Notes under the pieces: model-generated | The model's input: the letters and a program-made list of their open reading frames with translations, nothing else | The model's database searches: none | Told to the model about the DNA's origin: nothing | In this document: positions 13,701-25,700 of the stretch, piece by piece | How positions within the stretch are numbered: position 1 is the first letter of the stretch | Layout: every line of letters starts with the position of its first letter | Position numbers and translations under genes: made by a program | Source: Aspidiotus rigidus | Lineage: Eukaryota; Arthropoda; Insecta; Hemiptera; Diaspididae | DNA: 64,000 bases | Assembly: GCA_035079385.1 (NCBI GenBank) | Contig: JAVHKY010000029.1 | Span: 6,386,001-6,450,000 of the forward strand | Reading direction: 5' to 3'

Positions 13701-16700
13701 GTGGATACAATAGTAACAATTCTTGGTAATGATATCGCTGAATGTAAGACGAATAAAATCCCCACGCCCACACCGGAAAGATGTACCGATTGTTTCTGTT
13801 TCAAAGCCAGTTCTCGTTGTACCTTAGCTACAAATTTGTATATCTTCAATGTGAGTAGTAGGACTGTATCTGATTGCGAGGACATAGCAAAGTTCAAGAA
13901 TTTCAGTCGTGATTATTAATTGTGTATCAGTTGCCCGTATCCGGTGACAAATTCCGAGTGATAAATGTCCACTTCGATCGCAGACGAAGGAATAGATTAG
14001 AGATCAAGGGTAACGAAATTAGCGATCCGTCGTTGATGGTGGATGTATTGAGTGGCGACCAGTTTAGAGTGAGTTGAAAATGTACCATGTGAAATCATGA
14101 ATTCCGTGCACTAATCTCAAACTTACATTTTCGCAGGTACGTGGTGCAATAAGCCAGTCTCTTTACTTCGAGAATATATTCCCGTATTTAGCGCTACCAG
14201 ATACCTTTTTGGGCAATCAATTGAAATCGTACGGTGGTATCATCTCATTTTTGGTACGTTACGAAAGTGACGACGCGCTTTTGGAGGCTCCGCATCTGAT
14301 CATCGCCGTAAGTCATCGATTCGAATTATGCGAATTTGCGAGAGCTCGAGCGGTCAATTTCATCTATATTCGACGTTTTTCCAGGGAGATGGAAGGAAGC
14401 TTGTGAGTGGTAACGCTAAATTTTCGCCCCACGTTGAAAATTTGGTTTCCACGCAATTTGCGGTTGGTTCGTGGTTCCACGAAGGTGACAATTTAGTTGT
14501 GCACCCGGACAGAAACGTGCCGGCCAGTCGAGAAGAAATAATGTCTATATTGGCTAACCTCGAGTACATTCTAATCAGGTTAGTTCTTCAGTGGATTGAA
14601 AGGAGCAGCAATCATCTACTTTTGTTTAGACTCTTATTGACGTATTAAGGCGACAGGGGGGTGTTCCTTCGTCTGAAATTTTAGTAGAATGTGAATCTCC
14701 AACGTATTTCCTCCCCCTGTGAATCTGCGCGTATCCTCAACTTTTTGCTGGGAGGAAGAAAAAAGAGACAAAGAAAAGCTCCAGGGACAAGTTATCGGAG
14801 TCAGAGCTCAAAATTTTACAAACTTGTATTTTTTAAAGTCTTATTATGACATCGCAATCCGACCGTGGTGCTGTATAGAAGTCAATGGTCAGAATTTTTC
14901 CTCGTCCGAGAGAAGTTTTCTGCCGTATAGGAGCCAAACATTTTTGCAGTGCTCTCTTTGTAGAAGAATGCCGTTAATTTCACTCTATAAGGCTCAGAGC
15001 CAAGTCGTCATCTCTCTGTAGATGTTACAGGTCAAAAATGATCGGCGAACCGTTTTTGTGAGGAATTATTTGGTATGTTTTTCCCGTTCTACCTGCTATA
15101 GGCTTTCGTTTTTTACTTCTCAGAACTCAGTGGACTGTGAACAATATTATCGATGTCACCATCAGCGAGTTCAAATTCGAATCCGCCCGATCTTTCGGTT
15201 CTACTCGAGTAGGGTTTGTTGAGCAATGTGACTGTCCAGCTGGATATTCAGGATTGTCTTGTGAAGTAAGTATCGTCGCTCGTGATTTTTTTTTTTCCTT
15301 CAGCATAGTTTTCTTATTGATTCGGATCTCTTGTTCAGAATTGTGAACCAGGATATGAACGAATTAGATCAGATTCTCCGTACGGAATATGTCGAAGAGT
15401 GGTCGGGTGTGATTCCGGTTACTTCGGAATGCCAGCAAGGGGAATACCGTGTCGTCCATGCCCTTGCCCATTGACCGAAGCAAGCAATCAGTACGTACAT
15501 GATGAAACACCTGCATCATTCGACGAGCGTGTTTAAAATTTTCGCAATTTTCCCGACAGATTTGGTCATTCGTGTCATTTGGAATCGGATGGTAGACCAA
15601 CGTGTGACTGTCCTCCCGGATACGAAGGCAGAAATTGTGAACGTTGCTCCGCCGGATTCTACGGAAGTCCTTTGGTCCTCGGAAGCTCATGTGAAAGAAG
15701 TATGTGAATTTAAAGTTTTGTATCCAGAAAGCGATCGCGTATGTTGAAAAAAATGTTGTATTCGACGTCTTTTCTTTTGTACAGCTCCCTGCGATACTGC
15801 TGGTTCTATTTCATCAGTTATCGACCCTGTTTCAAGAACCTGTACGTGCAAGGTAATTTCTCATCACGATGCTTAAAATTTTAGAATGATATGAAATTAA
15901 TTTATTCACTCTTCTAATTATAATGCGGCTCTTTAATGTTCCTCCCCTTTTCGGTGAGTTTAACATTGCGATTTCAAAAAGTCTCGCTTTTCCATTAGGC
16001 CACGTTAATTCTTTAGGTATTTCACGTCATTCGAGTTCTTATGGTCATAATCTTGTTTCAGCAAAACGTGTTCGGTCCTTACTGCAAACAATGTAAGGTG
16101 GGTACATTCTTCTTACATTCGGAAAATCAATATGGCTGCATCAACTGTTTCTGTATGGGCGTATCCAAAGAATGTCAAAGCTCTGCCCTGTATCGACAAC
16201 ATGTGAGTCGCTGATGAACTTCTTCGCACTTTCAAAGCTTCGGTACTAATCAAACGCTTTTTGTATCAGGTTGTCTCGACGTTTGGACAAGATACACAAG
16301 AATTCAAGATTGCTTTACGTAAAGATGTAGCTGCTAGTCCTATTTCCGATATCTTCACGAATCCGCCCGAGCGAGAAATTGTTTACAGACCAACCGCGGA
16401 CGATAACAACGGAGTACGCGTTGCCGAATTGTGTATTGAAACGAGTATATAAGATAATGTACTCATAACAATATGTATAAATTTTAGGTGCTGTATTGGA
16501 TTTTACCGCAGAAATTCTTGAACGACAAGACGACAAGTTACGGCGGAGTTTTGAATTATACTTTACGATTCACTCCAGCTACTGCTAATAGTCCGCGAAA
16601 TGTGGCTCCTGACGTCGAAATCTACAGCGTAAGTATTCAATTTTGAATATAGCATTTTGCCTCTTCTAGGTCGCATTAAGTGATGAAAATTTTTGTATTT

Positions 16701-19700
16701 TCGTTATTCAACGCTTATATATCGTTATTTACTTGTTCGAAAAATATTTGAAATCATTCCCCTACACCCTAGAAAATTGAGAAGGTAACGAAGGGTTAAC
16801 TCGATTTTCGTCAACTTAGCAAAACGAAAATTTAGGTCCAATCCTTCTCCTTCAATCGCACGTCACAGATCCCTCTCTATCCCCATCTTCTATTTGATAC
16901 CGGGCTCTTTCTCTTATTCATTTCAAGAGAGAGAAAATGAGAACAATCTGAAAGAAAACAGAGATTCTGTATCTTTGAGTAAGATAAAATTTTCTTTAGG
17001 GAACGCGACGAGTGCGTCTTTTGTACTACAGACAAGGCAACCCACTCGAATCAGATGCGCATCAAACTATATCAGTACCTCTTCGAGAACAATATTGGCA
17101 ACGTGAAGACGGACAAATCGCTAACAGGGAGCATCTCCTTATGACTCTGAGTCACCTTACCATGATCATCATCAAGGCTTCCTACACCACCACTACTGCG
17201 GAAGTAGCGTGAGTAAAATTGAAGCGCTCGCCTAATTTTATCGGCGGTAATGAATCCATATTATTCTTATAATTTATCGTCGAAAATTTCAGACTACAAA
17301 GCGTTTTGTTAGAGACAGCAGAAGATCGTAACACCGGCTACCGACGTGCTTACGAAGTTGAAGAATGTCGTTGCCCGGAAGGTCATCGAGGTTTATCGTG
17401 TCAATTGTGTTCACCCGGTTATTATAGATCTGATAATCTGTATCTCGGTACTTGTCAGCCGTGCAACTGCAATGGTCTTTCTAGAGAGTGCGATCCTGAA
17501 ACTGGATATTGTTTGGTCAGTTCGAATGAACATTAATTTTATACAAATCATATCCTCCTCTTTCGTTATTCGTATCTTTTTGATTTTAGAACTGCGCCGA
17601 CCACGCGTATGGTCCAAAATGTGAACAGTGCGAGCCTGGGTATGTCGGCGACCCGTCAAAGGGAGTACCTTGTCGCCGAACTAACGATCCGGGGTGCAAT
17701 TGCGATCCTCGAGGTAGTGTGGACCCAACTTGCCGAGAGGGCTTCTGCGCTTGCAAGGTATGAATGAAGAAAACATTATTATCCTCGCTCATCTTTCCTC
17801 AACGTAATTCTGGTACACTGTTTCTTAGGCCAACGTTTTCGGACAACGCTGTGACCAATGTAAGCCCGGCACATTTGACCTACGAGCTACTAGAGATGCC
17901 GGTTGTTTGGATTGTTATTGTTCGGGAGTCAGTCAGCAGTGTCAATCTTCGGATACTTACGTCACACAAATTCTTGTCAGCGTGCTTGATAAAAATCCTG
18001 GCTTCGCATTGACGGACAGGTACGTCAAAACTCAATTAATTTTTTTTTTCACAAATTCGCGCTGTTATCTACCTATATAATTATGCCCTCCCATTTTCAG
18101 TAATCGGAATCGAGTTATCCAGTCCGGTTTGAATTTGAATCCCGCGAAAAACGAAATCCAATTCGACTACACCACCGAGAGAGGGAATCGGTTGTATTGG
18201 TCTTTGCCTCCTCTAGTCCTTGGAAACAAGGTAGTTACATATTATTGTATTTAATGTGTTTTGTACGCGATTCCCGAAAACCGCTGTACTCGCTACATTC
18301 AAAATTTCAGATAACATCATATGGAGGCAGTCTAACGTGGACCCAGGGATATGACGCTCCTGCCGAATTTATTCCTCAGTACGATAGCGATATGATCATC
18401 ATCGGAGATGGTATCACTCTGCACTGGACCAATAATAATCCGATTCTACCCAATCAAGCCATGGTAATGAAAATCTTGTCGATGATTTTCAAATTTTGTC
18501 TCGAATGTATTTATCAAAAGTCGTTTTACAGCCGGTCACTGTGAAATTGGAAGAAAGGAGTTTCCGAAGGGTTACTGAAAACGGAACCCAGGTCGCTAGT
18601 CGAACTGATCTGATGCGAGTTCTGTCTAATATTGAGGCGATATTGATCAGAGCTTTGTACGCGTCTCAAACTACGTCTGTGTATATTAGCGACGTACTGC
18701 TTGACATGGCCGTTACCCAACGGTTATCTGCGGCTCGTGCGACGCAAGTGGAACTTTGTACATGTCCAGTGGGGTACAAGGGAACTTCTTGTGAAGTAAG
18801 TTTACCCGGAACTTGCGCATTATATCACCTTCCCAAGTTTGTACAATGTTTTTTTTTGCGGTAGGCGTGCGAACGTGGTTATTATCACATTGTCTCCAGC
18901 GACGGAATCACCAAAGAATGCATAAGATGCCCGTGTAATGGAAATGAAGAGAGTTGCGAAGCCGACTCCTCGTCTACAGTGAAATGTAGATGTCGCCCCA
19001 ACTACTCCGGCGACTTTTGCGAAGGTATTTTGGCGTTCTTTATTGTACATGAACGGCGCTTACGTTAAACGATAATTTAATCCATCCCTCTCAACCTTCG
19101 AAGGACATTTTTTCTTGAACGTGGCATTAAAACCTACGAGTTACGTTTACGCTCCGATCGGTTCGGAGGTGAATCTTACCTGCGTTTATAAAAGCTCCGA
19201 TCAATTTTCTATCACATTCTGGAAGACTTATACGAATATAAGTAGAAAAGGGCCGTTCAAGCGTTTCGATGAACAGCATAATATATTTTCAAATTCTACT
19301 CACGCTTGGATGGGAGAGCAAAATCTCACTTTTATAGTCGAGCCGAATTTGAATAGCATTCTGTGTGTTGTGGTGAAAGAAAATATTAATAATTTCGCCA
19401 CTTTACAAGTCGCCGAAGCCACAGTCGTACCATCAGGTTTCGTATGATTGGAAAACATATAATTTCTGGTGTCGTCGCACTCGTGTACGTGTCTTTCATA
19501 TTATGCGGGATTGGTCCACTGTATATTTTCCGCGCAATGTGCTCCGTTCACTCTGAAAATATTGCATGATAATTTTTACTGTAGTAGTAGTGAATCAACA
19601 TGTGAACACCCAGGGGGGGGGGCGGGATACATCAGCACGGCCGACTGATATCCGGAGAAAAGAAGGGCTTGAAGAGATTGAGAAGGACTAGATAGCTTAA

Positions 19701-22700
19701 CTTACAGTACACTATGCCTGTATTATTCTAAGAACGGAGTATACGCTTCTGTTAAAAAAAAATTCTCAAGCTAGGCTATGGTTTCATCACAGGGCAGGTT
19801 TGGCTTAAAATATAAATGAGGTGACTTACTATAGTGGACATGAAATATGATTTATATATTTGGCTCTGCCAGAAAATCTCTCTCCAAGTCTCTCTCTCAT
19901 CATATTATATAGCTTGTCGAAAGTTTTTCATACCGGACGGCGCCTACCAAGTCAACATTTTTCCAAGTCCTGTAACCTTAGGTTGATGACGTCATGAATC
20001 TCGGACGCGCTCGCAAAAATTCCTTGAAGATACCCTCCAACAGAAGGGATAACGGGTTGCTCGGGTAATGCGAAAATTTGTTGGATCTGCTGAGTCTCCG
20101 AAGTTCCTTCGAGATTTAAGAAAATTTATTGTAAATATCGTCGTACAAAATTTTAGAGCATCTGCGCGTAAAGAAGACTCAATTGCATGGAAAAGAATGT
20201 CCGACTGTGATTGTGTTTACCAATTATTTATCTTGTATGCATAGTCTAAAACTTTAGGATCCTGACGCAACGCTGTCCTATCGTTGTACATAATGTGGCA
20301 TTTTTAATCGAGAAGTACTCGAGTAACTGCGTCTAGAATCATTTTTCGGTACGAAAGTCGACATTAGAGTTCTTGGTTCCTGAAATTACAAACTTATAAG
20401 TATCAAGATAGAGCGTGGTATCTTCTGGCTCCATAAAACAAAATTTGAAACCTATTGCTGTAGTCGAACGACTCACTTTTTTTAATTTTAATAGAATTAC
20501 AATCATGCAACCGTACGATTCACGAAGATATCAAATTTTTTACTACTGGGGGAAGGTCAGTTCTAAATCCGTCACTCATTCTAAAAATTTCGTCTTTCGA
20601 TCGCGTATCAATCGTTCCGTTACTTTGCTGTACCATATTATATTCTGTAAAATATTTGTACATTTTCAACGCTGGTAAAATTCTAGGAGAACGTAAAAAA
20701 AAAAACATAAATTCATTTTGTTACTCCTAGCCGCTGGGGACAATCAGGTTCTCGATCCCAACTTCAATACCTCGCATACCGATACCACTCCGACCGTTTC
20801 TATTCAAACCACTGATCCGAAAGAGCAGAGTGTCCCACTCGGCACCACCGTCCAGTATATTGTTAGAGCAAGATCTATTCGCAATGCAGTAAGTTTTTTT
20901 TTTTTTTTTTTCAACTTTGAGATTTTTTCAAAGAATCTATTTTTATTTCATTGTGCTCTTAATTTTTTACAGCCCGTAGTCATCACGTGGTCCAAAGTTG
21001 GAGGCACTTTACCCAGTGATCGGGTGATCGACGACGGTAGAGGAACTCTGGTGATAACGAATGTGATCGCCTCGGATTCAGGCGTATACTTATGTACAGT
21101 TTTTGACGGCTTTACTTACGCCCACGAAGAATTTAGCCTGACTGTCGCAGGTGAACTTTCATTGCTTTTAAAACCTACTCGCGTGCGAATCAACTGAAAA
21201 TAAATGAAAGTATTCTTCGTTGCAGACGTTGCTACTTCCAAACCCAAGCTCTCAATTATATCAACTCGACCCGAAGGTGTCACAGTTTTAGGCATAGACG
21301 ATTTCTTGGAATTGAATTCTGGCGAAATATTCAACATTAGATGCGAAGCTACCGGTGTACCAACACCGACTGTCGAGTTGATGAAGCTCGGTACTCCGGC
21401 GGTTGAAAGAAAAGTAATTATACGTAAATCTTTACTCTTTCGCTGTTTGATCTGAGTAACGTTTCAATATCTTACATCCTCTCTTTTCAGTTAAGTCCTG
21501 GTTCAGTATCACTCCTCATCACTTCAGTCAGTGTGAGTAACGCTGGCACCTATTTCTGCCGAGCCAGCAACAGATACGGAACTGATCAACAAAGATTGAT
21601 CGTTCGTGTGCGAGGTTTGTTAACTTGACGCATGAGCGAAAGACGCAGTACGATGAGAATTTTATAGTAAATTATTTTTCTTTTACGTTCTCTCAGAGGC
21701 GACTCCATCTCCTCCTCCACCCGGTGTACGAATTACGATACAGCCAGCTGAATTTAGCGGCTTTACCGGAGAAAGCGTACGATTCGTGTGTTCTGTAGAG
21801 CCTTCCTTCGGTCTCAGGTAAACTACCTTCACATTAATCTTAATCTTCTTTGCTGTCTCGTAATCACATATTTTTTGATTCGTATTGAAGATACGTTTGG
21901 ACACGTGCTGGCAGTCGACCTCTTCCCCAGAGAGCCACCAGCGATCCGCGAGGAGAACTCACAATCTACAACGTTGAAAAAGCTGACGCCGGAGAATACG
22001 TCTGCACCGCTGTGAACGAGGCTACAGGAACTGAAATTGGCAAGATGGAAGTATTCGTGAGAGTTTTCGACCGGTCGGATACTGGGTAAGTGTTTTTCGC
22101 TTTTGTTGCATCTGTAGCGCCTCCCGTATGGGGTGGTGGAGTGGGTGCGGGTTGCGTATGCATTTAATATTGTTTCCTCCAACACCGGAATTGACCCTTT
22201 CGGGTATAACCTCAGTATTGGAAGAATCTCCTCGACGAACCTCCTCTTCTTCTTGGCAACTATCCAGCTGCAGTGCCCCAACTATAGAACACGCAAAGAT
22301 ATAGGTAGTAGATCGCTGTTGTAGTCTTTTCCTTTTCTTCTTTCTTCAGGCTCACTTAATCGTCTTTTTCTTCCTGCTAGTGGGGATGTAGGCCATAGCG
22401 TGGTTCTGCATTTGCCTATTCAGTTCCAGGTTCATCTTCTTCATGACTGTGGCTCAAATGCGGATACCTGGTTCCTTGTTTCTTCGAAATTAGCATGGTC
22501 TCTTGGAGAGACCGACTAAGCTTGCCCCGCTTACGCCTCACACTTAAAAAAGGTCTCCTGTGGTCCATCATCCCACCTTTGATTGCAGTGCAAACACGTT
22601 GCCTGTTCAACTTTAACGTACTTGTTGAATTTGCCATGGCCGCGTGATGCCTGCGTCAGATGAAAGTTCAACTGACCATAATCTCGATCCTTCCACTCAT

Positions 22701-25700
22701 GATAATCGGTCGTCTATTTACCCAACTTACTCTGAGCAATTCTTGCTTTCCATCTCTTGAGCAAAGACCGCGTAGCTTCCTGCGTGATCCGTCGTTATCT
22801 TCTCTTTACTTTGAAAATCATCGCCCTCTCCTCAGGAAGGAGCTCGAATGGTGGTGAACGTACTAATACGCAAAAAGAGCCTCCGTCAAGACTGTTTGTT
22901 ACGCACTAACATACCTTAGCGCATCTCCTAGATGGATCTTTACCATTTCTTTCCTTCTGTAGGGTGGCCCATACTAATAAGAGATCGCCGTAACTAACGC
23001 CCTCATCGTGGACATCGATCTACTTGTCGGAGGAAGTCGCTACGTCTTCTCCTCGCTGACACTACTCCCCCTTCCTCTGGTCAATCTAAAGAAAAAAGGA
23101 TTAGTCTGCCCTACCTTGGCAAAACAACGGGCAAATTAGCGGCCATTCTTCAGAAATATGATTACAGTACCGACTTCTACCCCCTATCTATCACCTCTAA
23201 CCTGATGACGCTGAAAGATCCACTTCCCCCATGGATAAGTCAGGTGTCTACCGTCTTTCTTGTGGCCAATGCCCTTCCTTCTACATCAGGCAATCTGGTC
23301 AAGATTGCGTCTGCGACTATCCGACCACCTCTTGTCGGCAACATTTGTTGGCAAAATTTATCGGCAACAATGTCTTCAGCATTTGTTGGCAATATATTAG
23401 TCAACATGTTGACAACATTTGCTGGCAACATTTGTCGACAACATTTGTCAACAACATTTATCGGCAACATTTGTCATCGACATTTGTCGGCAACATGTCC
23501 AAATTATTCTTGAGTGGTCGTCGTCTTTTTGTTTTGCTTCACTACCTCTAGGGTCCTGTTTACCCTGCGCTCCCCCGCTACAGTTTTTTCAGCAGTGCGT
23601 ACCACCAGTGTGTCATCCGTATAGCAGATGAGCTCAACATCCGGTGGCAGCTTCAACTTGAAAATCCCGTTGAATGCGAGGTACTACTGAAGCGACCCAA
23701 GGACCGACCGCAGCAGTACCCCTGCAAGTAACTGGGCGCTTTACTGTACCAGCAGACGTCTCTGCTTGGATTTCTCGACATCTAAGATAGCTGCTAATCA
23801 TCCTGAGCAGGTATGCGGACACTTCTGCGTCCATGAGGGCTTCCACTATCCTCTCCCATGAAAGCGAGTTGAACGCATTTCTTATGTCGAGACTGACGGC
23901 TGTTCAAAACTGGCGTGTAGCTATCATTGAATCGGCTATCCTCTTCAGTCTGATTCTAGCATCTGATATACAGCGTTCGGTTCGAAAACCGTACTGTCCC
24001 CTAGATCTCGTTCCTTGAAATAGCTCTCAAGTCGATTGGTTATCACTCTCTCCAAGAGTTCGTCTACCTAGCAGACAAAGTGGTTGATAAGAAGATGGTG
24101 AGGCCAGTCAATCAACTCTAGGCTGGCTTTCTTCCAGCGAACGGGGAACTGCCCCATTGAATTTGTCAACAAACAGTACCGGGTAAACTGAATGTATTGG
24201 TTCGGAATCTCGTCCGGATCTGGAGCCTTCTGATGCTTACTCCGCGGTGTATTGACTGCTGCGTCCACCTCCTCGGTACCTACAAGGGATATACTAACCT
24301 CTTCTACTACTGGTAGCGTTACCATTGGTGGTGGTGGTGGTTGTTGTGGGAACAAACCGTCAATGATTTGCCCTACAACATCCGAATCCTTTCGGCTCAT
24401 TGCTGAGAGGCCCTTCAGCTTCTTCAGCACTATCTTGTCGGACTTGCCAAACTGGTTCACCCTCAGTCATTTCGTACAACTCTTTCCATGCAGCGCTATT
24501 GCTGTCTTTTATGGCTCTCTTCAGCCCTCTTACGAGCCAGCTGGTATTCAGGTGCAACCGCCCGCGTCATTTCGCGGCCTCTACTACGCTGATATATCCG
24601 ACGCTGACGCTGACGGTTGCATTCTTTCCTTAACTTGGCAATATTATTGGTCTACGCGTTAACGGCGTGGGGTTAAATGCATCGCATACTTTGGTGACAG
24701 TCTTTATCATCCTCTCTGCTGCCACCTCTGCATTTTCTTTTTGCTCTAGTTCAAGATAGCTAGCCTTCAGACGGTCGCTTTTCAGCTTCCTGACTGCCCA
24801 TTTTTGTACCACCTTTTGTGGAGCAGTGACCTTAACTTCTTGGTGGATGGAAAAGTTGATGTACTGATGGTCGCATAATGATCACTTGTATAAGATGCAC
24901 ATTTATCATTCTAGACCCAACAGACCACCTACTGCTAGTATTGACCCAGTAAATCAGAGAGTTCCTCAAGGAAGTTTGGCTATCGTACGGTGTACCTCAA
25001 ATGATCCGAGAGCGCAAATCGTTTGGCGTAAAATGGGCGATAATCTGACGGCCTCATCCGAAATTTTGGTATTGTATTTTATGTACCTATAACAAGACGC
25101 ATTTGTTTGAGACTTCAATTCAATCGCCGTCTGTGTTTGGGTGATAGGTTCGAGGATCGGAATTGAAAATTTCATCTGTGCAGCTGAAACATCGAGGCAA
25201 TTACTTGTGTTATGTCACGAATGCTCATGGGAGCGCTCAAGCCTATTCGAGATTGGAAGTGGACAGTTAGTTCGAAATAAACTTATTATATTCTCGAACT
25301 TGGAGATGTAATATGTAAGTAAATTTCCTTATCCGTTTTTGACAGGACGTGAATTCCCATCCGTTGAAATCTATCCCAAAGAGAGAATGCCTATTGTAGA
25401 AGGTGGTGATACATTGATTCAGTGTAAAGTCAATAGAGGTATTCCTGTACCCCGTTTGCGATGGTACCGACCCGGTAATTTGACCATAAGTTCACATGTC
25501 GAAGAAATTAGTGGAGTACTAAGGTACGTAATTTTAGAATCAGGATCCGGAGTCATTGAAGGCTGTAATATTCTTACCTATCTATTTATTTTTCGAAAGA
25601 TTCACCCACGTCACCGCGGAAGATGAAGGCGAGTATATCTGCTCGGCAGAAAATACCGCCGGCCACGTCGAGGCTGTTGCATTCCTCGAAATAACGAAGC

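Noticed and set aside
13352..13897. Minus-strand open frames opposite Ig-2 exons
   Set aside because: They are shadows of the plus-strand exons, which have the Ig signature and consistent splice sites.
20494..20554. Possible 61-nt exon with AG before and GTCAGT after
   Set aside because: Including it would break the phase between exons 34 and 35, which join correctly without it.
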